Shown piece by piece: positions 24,401 through 34,900 of a stretch of 64,000 bases of DNA; positions within the stretch are counted from its first letter, which is position 1; every line of letters starts with the position of its first letter. Source of the stretch: Bicyclus anynana (taxonomy: Eukaryota; Arthropoda; Insecta; Lepidoptera; Nymphalidae); assembly GCF_947172395.1 (NCBI RefSeq), contig NC_069104.1, positions 8,769,355-8,833,354 on the forward strand, given 5' to 3'. A program made the translations under genes and the position numbers. The notes under the pieces were generated by a model. The model was not told the DNA's origin, did not search any database, and saw nothing but the letters and a program-made list of their open reading frames with translations.

Positions 24401-24632
24401 GTTCTAAATTTGTAACAGTATTCTGCGATGTCGAAGCACCTGTCTCCGTTTGCTGGAGAACCTTTTGTACCGCTGCCGATACCAGTTTCTGTAGGATTGC
24501 TCCACTTTCAATTCCATCGTTATTTTGTGGTTCTTTCTTAACGTGACGAAAATGACAATAGGGCCGCTCGCAAAAACCACTGTCGTAGAAGGGGCAATTG
24601 ATTCCTTTAAAATAGCCAGTCGAAGGTAGCAT
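21462..24632 (-). CDS. REXO1: RNA exonuclease 1 homologue (REXO1 / elongin A-binding protein), DEDDh family
   Basis: A single uninterrupted frame of 1056 aa from ATG 24632 to the stop at 21462. A CCCH zinc finger is at residues 13-30 (NCPF..GFCE..YCHFRH). A long low-complexity middle follows, first with YxPTP-like repeats, then a Lys/Ser/Asp/His-rich stretch. From about residue 640 comes the elongin-A-binding-type segment (RVAHIPSEKFIDRPGVLEPL..). A cysteine-rich module (TCCRCKKTY.., QCCSQDGTSDGCC) comes before the C-terminal exonuclease of about 165 aa. Its DEDDh residues are visible: SLDCEMC (Exo I), GHSLESDFKAL (Exo II) and GHDSAEDAT (Exo III His and Asp). Family members trim RNA 3' ends in a metal-dependent way, and the vertebrate protein binds elongin A. 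The lack of introns in a 3.2-kb coding region contrasts with its neighbours. Confidence 0.92.
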   Translation of the reverse strand: MLPSTGYFKGINCPFYDSGFCERPYCHFRHVKKEPQNNDGIESGAILQKLVSAAVQKVLQQTETGASTSQNTVTNLELNAGQPVSSKVTYNPTPIAELNKINHIESENIDDNNEQKRRHIPVPYTPRKPASIPIKRPVDTNGTQVFTYLPPAQYNPGSEKAQLDPYTPKGSTESGEKYLPGTEKTIPEYKPKESQNSTVNYVPSDKTVSKKKILEYKPAKVKSVQSSVTYQPTPRSLVPCFSSDEEEPDVKKRKLSGDLNGLDDLGPEFDILDQILDEEKTEKPISQKNEKKEPEEKSPKTNTTTNECVKPEKIKSDKEKSSKTTDKKSRSRSVERKEKRHDKDKNDRKSSDKKSNQKSSSKDKNRHEKNNKSDKKSHSHSKHSKNNSSKPSKHENNNDKQSNSKSHKSHSRSKESKDKKDKRKDRHESSARKITNDEDNHNYDDNFEEELNELSESDEETIALQCKKIFEEYVPTKLSHNSEESKDKIENEPDVEEYIPTKKRISRTVDKNIKIIPKAPIKPDFKVSAAQAMAERLAKVREFHASKSASESDNSIRLVQKPEVTKAIFNSPPPSSSVSKIRIAHVPYASTMLTAKKVIAPSTMSANKSDPSSSCTITQTVKKGTQRVAHIPSEKFIDRPGVLEPLGSKIPANIRSTYLNMMIDNCLKIYISATDAYARAQQEELATSKKCSTVQIYKNSAVLAISRLKKEVLECNGVKKSGCEITPGKQIPGTVSKSNTGSWSIESKIRRNFEDPQQFTGAKFYDNIKKWILTEEQLIQNGFPRPHSSGVKGRAIIHGQNKQTPPKGYVRTCCRCKKTYTVDKKGLPTFKEECIYHPNNKYRIRGEVRYQCCSQDGTSDGCCIASSHVYEYVDFENLKGYVKTLPPEHDMDDYGVYSLDCEMCYTTQGLDLTRVTVINSACKVVYETLVKPLHPIIDYNTRYSGITEEQMSEVRTTLLNVQATLLTMFNSKTILIGHSLESDFKALKLIHDTVIDTSVLYPHKMGPPYKRALRNLSSEYLKKIIQNSVDGHDSAEDATVCMELLIYKVKEDLKTR

Positions 24633-25543
24633 CGTATATGTCTTTTATTTATAATTCATTAAAACTACTATAACAATAGCTACAATTGAAAACATAATTT
24701 TGACTACTAAAGCAGACATTAACCACAGCAGAAAATAAAATTCCTTTGAAGTTTGAAGTTTTAAACCCACAGATGTTTATCTAATAAATAGTAGTTGATC
24801 GTAGACAGAGAAACGACATAGAGAGGCTTTCGTTATTCGTACGCAGACTAATTACCATAGGACCTGCCTCGCTACACGTTACCTCAACAAACTGCTTATA
24901 ATCGATGTTTCATTGTGTCAAAATTACTCGTGTGATTTAAATGTATAATTGTGTATAGTTAATAATAATGTAGTGTAAGTACACTTAATTGGTGTTAAAT
25001 ATTTTCGTAACTTTAATTTTAAGTTTACCACTTTACTTACCACCTCATGACATAACTTGACGTTTCAAAAGTGTTTGTTAGCTAAACCTAATTGAAATAA
25101 TTAAATTTTGAATGTGTGCGTTACCTTGTCCCCTCAAAAAACGACATTTTTGTTGATAAATTTGAGTGCGATACAAGTCCGAAGGTATTTGACCTGAGCC
25201 ATAATAACATGCGTCGCATTCTTTCTACAGTCTGAGCATTGCTATTATTTTCTCTGTCTAAGATACGAGGCTTCAAAATATTAGACTAACGTTCAGAAAT
25301 GGCTACCATATGATAACTAAAAAAACAATAAATTCATTGTTGCAAGTTCCAGAACGAAAAATTGTTACAAAAATTCAAAATCGTTCTCTTTCAAAGAGCT
25401 TTCAAAAATAATGATAGTATTTGTCAAATTATCAATCAAACAACAAATATTTTTAATCGTTCATAATCGTTATTTTTTATGCCATTGCCATTCATTATTG
25501 AATAATAAATTGACGTCTTAACTACCTATTTATTGCCATAATA
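24633..25543. promoter_or_regulatory. Shared intergenic promoter region of REXO1 (-) and the Tctex light chain (+)
   Basis: About 0.9 kb lies between the divergent start codons. At 25050-25110 is a fragment (gacgtttcaaaagtg..cctaattgaaataa) that recurs near 32265-32310. No TATA box or known motif stands out. Bidirectional use is inferred from spacing. Confidence 0.4.
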
Positions 25544-27025
25544 ATGGCACAGGAAGAAGACGAAGAGGTAGGTTCAAATCATAGACTGGGTTATGAGTTC
25601 TAATATATACCACAGTATACAAATCTTTACTCTGTATATATAGTGTATAGCATTGTATCTACAGTACGCTCAGCGGACTTGTGATCTTGATAAATTATTG
25701 TTCTCGCTGTGACGGTAATAGCGAACAAAAAAGCTATAACTCGGAGCCGTAAAGCCATTTTATTTTTTTAAAAGCGAAGCGTTCTGACGTCACTGCAAAT
25801 TCAATATGGCCACCCCATATTACTTTCAAATTAGGTATTGAAAATTGTAAGTCAACGTACATTGAATAAAGGGTATTCAAACAACTTAATTGGATACTGT
25901 ACCTACATATTCAATACACTATAGTCTATAAGATAACGACCAGTGGTGAAGGTAAAACTTTAATTCAATATTAATTATATAACGAATTTAATTCAAAATT
26001 AATAATAAAAAAAACCGGCCAAGTACATTAAGGGTTCCGTGCCAATATCTATAAAAACGGCAAAAATATTTCTTCATTCTATTTTTTAGTATTTGTTGCT
26101 ATAGCGGCAACAGAAATGGCAGGTGAAAAATTTAACTGTTTTATTATCACGATTTACATGATACAGCCTGGTGAGGTGAGCGGTGACAGACAGGTGGATC
26201 CTTACCCAAAAGGTAAAACGGTACCCTGTTATTAAGGAGTAGCAGGGTACCGTTTTACTTTTTGGGTACGAAATCCTAAAAAAATAAATTACTATTTTCT
26301 GGGGTCCTCTTCAGTTGCTTTGACACGTGTTTCATAGTTACGCCACCGGTGTCATATTATTGCTACAAATAGGTATATTTTTTTTTTTTTTACTAAACTA
26401 AAATCTTTACTAAAAATCATACTAACTTATTTTTTTTTTTTTGAGGATTTCACTTTCAATGTAGAAGAAGTACAAAACATAGTAAGGGACAACATTGAGT
26501 TTTGTCTTGGAGGGAACATCTATAGTCATTCTCGTACACCCCAATGGATCTCTGTGATCACAGAAAAAACTTTGGCAAGACTTAATAAGCTAAACAAGCC
26601 TTTCAAATACATCAGTAAGTAAACTTCATACTCGTAATTGTATTAGATATGCTTAGGTAAGTAGTTCACATTTATCCACGTAATGCTAAGTCGGTTACTT
26701 TATTCAGTCCGTAATTAAGGGATCTTCTGTCTCAAGTTATTAGGTAATTACGAGATTACTTATCAACATCAAGTGACCACATTGTTTGGCGTTAAAAATT
26801 TAAAATATTCGTTACATACAAATAAAATGAATATACAACTCTTTGTGAATATAATGATGTTTATTTTTAGTGAGGATGACGGTGACCCAAAAAAATGGTA
26901 CAGGTTTGCACACAGCTGCTGCATACTTCTGGGATATAACCACTGATGGTACATGCACGGTGCGATGGGAAAACAAATACATGTACTGCATAGTTAATAT
27001 ATGGGCACTAGCATTACAGCTATAG
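25544..27025 (+). CDS. Dynlt: Dynein light chain, Tctex type (DYNLT), complete
   Basis: Three exons: 25544-25567 (MAQEEDEE), 26446-26614 (DFTFNVEEVQNIVRDNIEF.., ends ..FKYI) and 26871-27025 (..RMTVTQKNGTGLHTAAAYFW to TAG). The result is 115 aa, within the 110-116 aa typical of the family. Diagnostic are LGGNIYSH, KPFKYI, QKNGTGLHTA and DGTCTVRWENKYMYCIV, which match the beta-strand core of DYNLT1/DYNLT3 and Drosophila Dlc90F. The protein dimerises on the dynein intermediate chain and links cargo to cytoplasmic dynein. The exon 2 acceptor is weak (T-run then GAG), but the frame across it is clean. Intron 1 carries a repeat with a 25-bp-arm hairpin. Confidence 0.93.
26005..26285 (+). repeat. 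Interspersed repeat (ccggccaagt/agggttccgt type) with hairpin
   Basis: It starts with aaaaccggccaagt and agggttccgtgcc, a unit very common in lepidopteran genomes; related pieces occur at 11520-11640 and 32480-32510. It ends in a near-perfect hairpin, arms 26204-26228 and 26243-26267 (25 bp, one mismatch), loop 14 bp. It lies in intron 1 of the dynein light-chain gene. Confidence 0.6.
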
Positions 27026-27114
27026 TCAATTACATAGTATTTATCGTTATAGGTCTCTCGCACAAGTACAATAACATTGACACTAAAGTAGGGTAAGGTT
27101 GCGGCCTTAATATT

Positions 27115-27422
27115 GACGGCCTTCGTGCCGCAGTGGGTTTACAAGACGGAGGTCCTGAGTTTTATATCGATCCCCGGCTGGGTCAATCGAGGTTTTCTTA
27201 ATTAGTCCAGGTCTGGCTGGAGGGAGACTTCGGCCGTGGTTAATACCGGTAAAGACGTAACGCCAAGTAATTTAGCGTTCCGGTACGATGGCGTGTAGAA
27301 ACCGAAAGGGGTGTGGATTTTCATCCTCCTACAAAGTTAGCCCGCTTCCATCTTAGATTGCGTCATCACTTACCATCAGGTGAGATTGTACTCAAGGGCT
27401 AACTTGTAAGGAATATTTAGAA
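27115..27422 (+). repeat. tRNA-derived SINE, family A, in the light-chain 3' region
   Basis: Forward copy: tRNA-like head (ttcgtgccgcagtgggtttac.., then a degraded box B ..tcgatccccggctggg), body ..ggtctggctgg..cggccgtgg..accgaaaggggtgtgg.., and tail ..gtgagattgtactcaagggctaacttgtaa plus A-rich end. It lies between the Tctex stop (27025) and the likely poly(A) signal at 27511, so it is probably transcribed as part of the 3' UTR. Confidence 0.8.
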
Positions 27423-27510
27423 AAAAATCCATAGGATCGACCTTGCCCTGGTTTATTGACAATATGTATTTGTGTGTGTGGGAGACCTTAGGATTTATTA
27501 CTTATTTGGA

Positions 27511-27550
27511 AATAAAACAAAAACATAAAGCACATTTTAGTATTTTTATT
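27511..27550. promoter_or_regulatory. Back-to-back poly(A) signals: light chain (+) and trx (-)
   Basis: AATAAA on the plus strand at 27511-27516 and its complement TTTATT at 27545-27550 face each other about 30 bp apart. If used, the light-chain mRNA ends near 27.53 kb and the trx mRNA near 27.53 kb on the other strand, giving trx a 3' UTR of about 4.2 kb. Nearer minus-strand signals exist too (for example plus TTTATT near 30988). Confidence 0.4.
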
Positions 27551-30500
27551 TTTGGTAAAATTTACCACAATACAAAATAATGATAGAAATAAATAAAGTA
27601 ATAAAATGTATAGACAGGTCATAGAACTATGCATTGTAAAATTGGTGCTTTTAAAGCAATATAATATTATAATTTATAATAACATTAGGCAAAATGGCAT
27701 GTGTACATTAAAAATAAAAGCATTATTTTTAACACAAAATAATATCAAGAGCAGACATTTTTTTTTACTCACTTAATATAATTAACGAAATCAATTCATT
27801 CATCACTTAGTGATTTGGTCTTTTTATATTTAAAAATTATATTTGTAGGACTAATAATAAAATGCACATGCGATCAACTTAAAAGCATGATTTTATATTT
27901 TACACAACTCAAATATTACAAATATAAATCAATAGAAGATTAACACCATTGGGGTCAAGAGATAAAAAAACATTAGAGGCGTTTCTGTGCCGTGACAATA
28001 ATCGTTAGATTATAAATGAGAATTTTTAGTCGATTGACAGAAGCATGTCACAAATCACTCTTGGAGCATTAGTAATAGGAGATAAGACATGAGTTACCAA
28101 GTCTACTATTCAGCTCAAAAATTCTAAAAAAGATAGCTCTAATTATACCAATCAATTTAAATTAAAGAGATTAATGTTCAAACCATTTGGTTGGCATTTA
28201 AAAAAAAATACTGTCTTTGCAAGTTTTTGAAGTACAACAAAATTTTGATAATTTCTATGAAACTGGCAATGGTTAAAATGTCCCATCGTCAATATTGAAA
28301 ATATTTATCGCCAATATTTAAAATATATATTTGGAACTGAATAACGCAATATAAAATACTGTTACAAAGGTTTTTTTTTAAATTATATTGGAACTCTCTT
28401 ATTAGCTGTATCCAGAAACCAGACAATAAAATGTTATGAAGGCAGAGTGGCACAGTGGGTAATGACCCAACCTTTTGCAACCAGGCCGTGGATTCAATTT
28501 CCAGATTTAGAAAATATTGGGGTGAAGAGCAACAGAATTTTTCAGCGTCTGGTATGTTTTATAAATATTATTAAGTATTTATGTATATTCATTAGTATAT
28601 TCCCATAACACAAGCCGCGTTTGGTTTGGACCTAGATGTTGATGTGTGCAGTGTCTTAATATATTTATTTATTACAAAAATGTAGGTAGAAAACAATAAA
28701 CCAATGTTCCGAGAGTGAATCATACTGTTTATCATTAAATTTGCAAACGTGTCGTGACGTCACAGAAACGCTAATTCATAAATACGGAACGTACACAGAG
28801 GTAAGAGGAAAATAATTAATTCATATTAACATTATTTGATTAAAAACTTATATTAAAAATAGTTGTTAATAATAATTCATATTGATTAAAATTACCTGTA
28901 CTTTGTTATTTATTATTATTATTATTTATTATCATTACTCGATGTACAACTTCTACTACGTTTATTGATCAAATTGTTTGAAACATGTATGTATTACAAT
29001 TAACTAATGAAATTATTGTATGGCTATATTTAAAAAAAATTTAATTCCTAAAGACTAGTCCACAAGTTAACCGTTTTAAAAATGAGTGCATAAAAAATAA
29101 CAAAGTGAAAACAAAAATACAAAAATTCTGACCATTACTGTTAAAAAATCATGGTTTAATACCACTACATTTTCTTTCATGTGGTAAAGCTATATCAGAC
29201 GGAAATTCGACAGAATGGAAAAAAGCCATATAAAAATTGCTAAGAATTTGTTTTAAAAATAATCCGCATTTCACATGTAAACTCTATAAAAAGGTATAAA
29301 TCCATATATCTCAACAAAATAGGTAAATAAATTGCTAAGATATTTTTTATATATCATACAAAATAATGTGAAAAGAAAACTATACAGAATGGATAACTTT
29401 TGCTGGGACAGTAAAGAGCACCTTATACACTGTAACTACAGAAAAATGTACTTCCCATATTTTTGATCTAAAAAGATTTACGATTTGAGATTTTTTGATC
29501 TCCACAATACATTTTTACTGTATATGTATAGCTTAAAAAGTCTCAAAAACTGTTTATGATCAACTACGACGTCCTCCTGTACTTATCATAACAGTTATGG
29601 CATCCTCCATTACTTTCCCAACAAAGAAATCCACTTTTATTTTGCAAACAGGGTTGTCATCAATCCACGTAACTTATATGTTATAAAATATTTAAGTATT
29701 TTAATGTACTATAAATGGACTTAATTAGTGTTGTAAAATTGTACTTGTTGTTACATTTAAAAGATGGCAACCCTGGCAATAGTTTTCTGTAAAATAAAAA
29801 ATCAGTGCAAATTCATCTCTGTACAGAATGACAATTACTATTACTAACAATTATTCGGTTTTACTGGTTCACCTATGGAATATGGTTAATACTGCTTTAA
29901 TAGATGCAGTCAGTCACTGTTCGGTCCTAAATTAGCTTTGCATTCGGTCCTGCATCTAGAATCTAGACGATAGATATTATTATAATTATAACTAGAATTG
30001 TGAAAATTTAAAAATACACTGGTATTTAGAAAATTGTGATGAAACTGTGATGAATAAAACGCTATATCACTATGTATAAAAAATAAAATCACACAAAAAA
30101 CCATATCATTAAGAAAATATAAAAAAAAGAAACATTGGTACTTTTAATATTAACATATTAGTTTTGAACTCAAGCTGTGTTGAAATGAACGTTAAAGCTA
30201 AGAAATGTGCATTGTCGTGTTCAATCTTTTTTGGGCTGGACGTGTTTTAATATATCATTGTAAAATGTCCATCAAAAACAACTTATCGGAGCCAACCCGC
30301 ACACCAAAATAACTTATTATATACATGATGTATTGTATGTAATATGTAATGTCCTATAAAGTACAACCCTACCGCTATGACTACGATAAAACAATTTGTC
30401 ACTTAAAATCCATTATTATGACAGATAATTTCTCTTATTTACAAATTAGCTATACAAATACTTATTAAAATTACAATTAAAAAAAAAAAGTAACATTGTA

Positions 30501-31747
30501 CTCGCAACTTTGCTACCCTTCATTCGAATGTATTTACGTTAATTACCAACTAGTTTCATGTATATGTACATTCACGTTACGTTAGTCGAGACTTAACTTA
30601 TCACAAGAGGAGAAATAGAACAAATGAGGAACAAATATACTACGCACTAACCGTTCGTTTCCTAACCTCGGGTTACCGCATATCACATCAATATTAAGTG
30701 CTGGCGTTAACCGCACACCTAAAGTCGTGGCCACACTCGTGCGCTTTCATCTTCACCTGTCAACTGTCAAAATGTCAAAGTTGAAAATGAAAGCGCATGC
30801 GCGTGCACACATTAAAGCCGCTCGAGAACCTCTAACCGACCTAACTAAAACGATAGGTACAACTTAAAAATATGTACACAATGTATAGAAACTTATCACA
30901 AAATAATAAAATATTTATATTGAAAACCAATCGTTAATATAATGCTTTCTATTCACTTAGAAATTTCCAATTGAATAAGTAAACTTGATTTATTTTCGTG
31001 ACTTCTCCTTCACTTCAAACTTAACCCTACAGAATCCCTTTCACTAACATTTGCTTTTTGTGATGCCGCAATGTGATGTTTGGTTACCTACATAATATTT
31101 GGAAATTTATAAGTTAATACATTACAATCCAACAATTTTAAACACTGGGTAGATTCATAAAGAGATCATAACAAGATTCGTGAAAACTTCCGTGACCGTT
31201 GGCTCTAGAGGCTCTATATATGTCAAGATAAGAGGTGGGAATTAAGCGATATGTTATTTGGACTTATTGTCTTAATTATGTACATATAAAAAATTGTGCT
31301 CGACCCAGTATTTCATTTCGCACCATAACGTTTTGCTAACAGAGTGAAGAAGGATGACCGTGTTCTTTACACTCATAACATTTTACCATCAAACACTTAG
31401 TTCGTCTAAAAATACATATGTCTAAACCAGTAAAGTACTTAATCGATTATTATGCTATTTAGTAATTAATCCGACATATTGTTGTGTTTTTGCTTAGTAG
31501 ACTGCGGCCGCGTCTAGCCCGACAGTTGCCTTTGTACTGAGCGCACATGGAAACCAAGTGCATGAGTACTTGGCCGCTGTAAGTCTAGACGCGGCCTAAA
31601 AACACTGAAATGACGGTAGTTTTAAACAACAATACAACATAAATATAAGTGACACGATCACTTTAGTAATATTTTCATTCCGAACACCGCACATCGTTCT
31701 CAAAGCCAGTATAATTGACACAATCGATTCACTTACTGCCAGTTTTC
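27551..31747 (-). other. Probable long 3' UTR of trx, with a SINE and hairpins
   Basis: 4.2 kb without a credible gene, lying directly downstream of the trx stop on the minus strand. The sequence is AT-rich and has fewer repeats than the rest of the intergenic DNA, as expected of a UTR. Included are a family-D SINE (28441-28675), an inverted repeat at 30726-30810 (gtgcgctttcat / atgaaagcgca arms) and a short-arm palindrome at 31504-31596 (ggccgcgtctag / ctagacgcggcc). Transcription is inferred. Confidence 0.35.
28441..28675 (+). repeat. tRNA-derived SINE, family D
   Basis: The head ggcagagtggcacagtgggt resembles box A, and about 45 bp on cgtggattcaatttcc resembles box B. The body (..gaagagcaacagaatttttcagcgtctggtatgttttataaat..) ends in cagtgtcttaatatatttatttatt. 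It sits in the probable trx 3' UTR, antisense to trx. Confidence 0.6.
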
Positions 31748-31921
31748 TCAGTTGAGGTACTTTCGACACTTTTTCGCACCGCACGTGCAGGGTATTTTGA
31801 CTTCCTCGAAAGGGAATTTGTAGTCGTAAGTGAGCTCTTCGCCAATGGTTATTCGCCGTAGAGCGAAAATCAAGATGTGCTTGTGGCCGTGGATGTCGAC
31901 CACGCGGGAATAACAGTTCGG
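31748..31921 (-). CDS. trx: trx exon 13: C-terminal SET and post-SET
   Basis: Encodes residues 4363-4419, beginning PNCYSR, which completes the NHSC(D)PNC motif begun in exon 12. It continues through GEELTYDYKFPF (catalytic Tyr region) to the post-SET zinc motif CTCGAKKCRKYLN and stop TGA. The ending matches fly and human orthologues nearly residue for residue. Confidence 0.96.
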   Translation of the reverse strand, partial: PNCYSRVVDIHGHKHILIFALRRITIGEELTYDYKFPFEEVKIPCTCGAKKCRKYLN

Positions 31922-34900
31922 CTGAAAGGTAATACAACAGTTAATAACAAGACAATATTTTCAGATTGGCTTATCAAAGCTTCAGTTCAATTGAGTGTTG
32001 TTTTGTCGCAGCCGCGTCTTTTTTTTCAAGTTAAAAATATTTTTAAGTAGTATAAAAAAGCTTGGTATTAAACTGTAATATACGACTGTGTGCTTAGTTT
32101 TAAATAAGTTTGTAAAATGGTAGTAAACAAAAAAAAACCTTGGCAGAGTTTGTTGTGGGCTCTTCTCGGACCAAAGCGCTTTGGAACCCTCGTAATTTTA
32201 ATTTTATGTTTTCGACTATTATTACCATCATTAGATTAAAATAAAGTATGACATAATCCTGACCTTTCAAAAGAGCTTGTAAACTAAGCCTAATTGAAAT
32301 AAATGAATTTTGTAGTATTAGGTCTATCTTATACTTACTACCTAAACATAAAGCTGATCAAGTTCGCGAGTAGTGTACCTATTGAGTAGTAGTACATGGT
32401 TTTAATTCCCACTCGATACCTACACTCGTTACGAGATAAAGGGTCTTGGAAGAGCCAAACGGGCAAGAAAGTGATCGTATAAGGGTTCCGTTGTTTTGAG
32501 GTATGTATAGGGAGTATCATACAATACTCACATCACACGAATGGTTGATGAACCTGGCCGCGTTGCCCTTGAGAGTGGCGTCCACCACTAGGTGGTCGTC
32601 GATGCGGAACATGTAGCAGCCGCCCACGCCGCGCCGCCCGCTCATCGCCTCGTACTTCTTCTCGCGCTGGTCGGCCAGCACCGCCCGTATCACTTCGCCG
32701 GCGTACTCGATTACCATATCGCCTGAAACATATTTTCATTATAAAATTATAGATGGCTAAGTACAATAACTGAGGGGAAACGACCGCGCAGCCGATGACC
32801 TAGTCACCGGTCCGAGCATTTTTTTTTTTTTTTTTAATTCATATACTATGTTAGCCCTTGACTACAATCTCACGTGATGGTAAGTGATTATGCAGTCTAA
32901 GATGAAAGCGGACTAACTTGTTAGGAGGAGGATGAAAATCCACACCCCTTTCGGTTTCTACACAACATCGTACCGTAACGCTAAATCGCTTTGTCAGTAA
33001 CTAGCCACGGCCGAAGCCTCCTACCAACCAGACCTGGACCAATTAAGAAAACCTCAATCGGCCCAGCCAGAGAACGAATCCAGGACCTCCGTCTTGTAAA
33101 TCCACCACGCATACCACTGCGCCACGATGCGCCAGATGAAAAAAAATTAAAAAAAGAAAGAAAATGAAAGTTATCATACGCCATACCTTTGACAATATAG
33201 TGCGCCATACCGTTTATTAAAAAGAGATAAATATAGATTTACTTGCTGGCATAAGACTAGTGAACGACCAACAATTACCGGTCATTTATTTATATTGTCA
33301 AAAAGGATCGTTAACAACCCATAGGCTATGAAATTTTCTATGATGGCCCCTTATTGTGCTTATTGCTGTATTTAGAGTAGTCAATAAAAAACCCCATAGT
33401 ATAGTCTTGTCATGTTGCAATGCAAGCTGTAATTTACCATAATCAATGTGTACATCAATTATATCTACAATGAAAAAATTGTAATAATAACAGTACCTTC
33501 TTCTATGTCACGTTTGCAGAATAAGCCACGTCCGTGTATGTGTGATCTATACACTCCGACAGATGCCTTCGAAGTCTCTTTAAGTTGTCTAAACCTCATA
33601 GCCGGGGGTAAAGTCGCCAAGCGCCTGTAAATTGAAAATTGTATTTGTTAAACAAAGTAAAATAAAATATGACTCTATTGAAAATGAACAACTATTATAA
33701 CCTGGCAAAAAAAAATATAGAAATTGATAGAGGCGCCACTATCGCCAATATGACAACACGAAAAACGCAAACGTAACCATAGCAACATAACCTTCAAAGC
33801 TGTCGGCTTACGGAATAATCACTTTTGACAGCATAGACACTAACAACTGACAAGTTGAATAGTGTTTCAAGAGGAAAAAAAAGTTAGTTCCGTTTCTACA
33901 CTCTTTTGCCAAGCTGTAATTGATTTATCATGATGACACTTTAAATAACAACTCGCCTATTGCCACTTTAACTTTGCGACTCTGCGCATATCAGTAACTT
34001 TGCTTCTTCTGTTCTGTGGATCATCCCATTTCTGATACTACTAGAGATACTATTAAAAAAATAAAGTAAAATTACGTACCTTGAAATAGAGCTCTCTCCC
34101 TCTTGTCCACCAAATGGAGGAGGCTCTTCTCTGAAAGGAGATGCCATCCAGCTAAACATGTCGTGATTTAGTTTCCTCGCTACTGGTCCGGTACGTGCGC
34201 TTCCCCAAGGACTCTCCTTGAATCCTTCGCTTAGGTCTAAATCATTGTCCCAGCTATTGAGAAGACGACCTTGGCGTATCTTGTATTTGGTACATCTATT
34301 TGCCTGCAAAGAATGAAGAATTTGTAGAAAAAAATTGATTACACATCATAGTACATTATGATATAAGTGTGGTAAGTTGAAAATTACAGCCGAGGCGATA
34401 TTGCAATTGTAAGGAAGCAGAGGCTGTAATTATCAAAGCGCACGTAAGTCCTAAGACATTTTATAACACATTTGCGAGGAAATACATTTTCTGATAATGA
34501 ATTTGCATTTGCATATGCTTGTCATTTTTGCACAGATAACAAAGTGCGCACACCAGCGTTCGTTTTTTTTTAGACAAATACACCAAATACAGCCAGTATT
34601 ACTAAAAAAGTAAAATTATACTTTTGTGTTTCTGATGCAGATAAATGGTTGACATTTATAGTTGGATTGTTAAAATTTAAGAATTCAATGTTATTTTATC
34701 TAATAAAGTTAATTTTATTCATAAAATGTTGAGCACTTTTCTGACATAAAAACTCTTTGCCAAGATTTAAAAAAGTACCGTTGGTTTTTAGACGGATGAT
34801 AATGGTTTTATATTACATTACGGCACATGTGCGTAATGAGATTAATTACGATATTGAAATAAGCGATACTTTTCGAGCAAATGTGTTATATAAATAATTA

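Noticed and set aside
27115..27180. Possible tRNA gene
   Set aside because: The box A and box B-like sequences belong to the head of a family-A SINE, and no cloverleaf with paired acceptor stem can be drawn.
33735..33900. Region with cgccactatcgcc as a second CTCF-like site
   Set aside because: The match to the core is poor and there is no surrounding palindrome.
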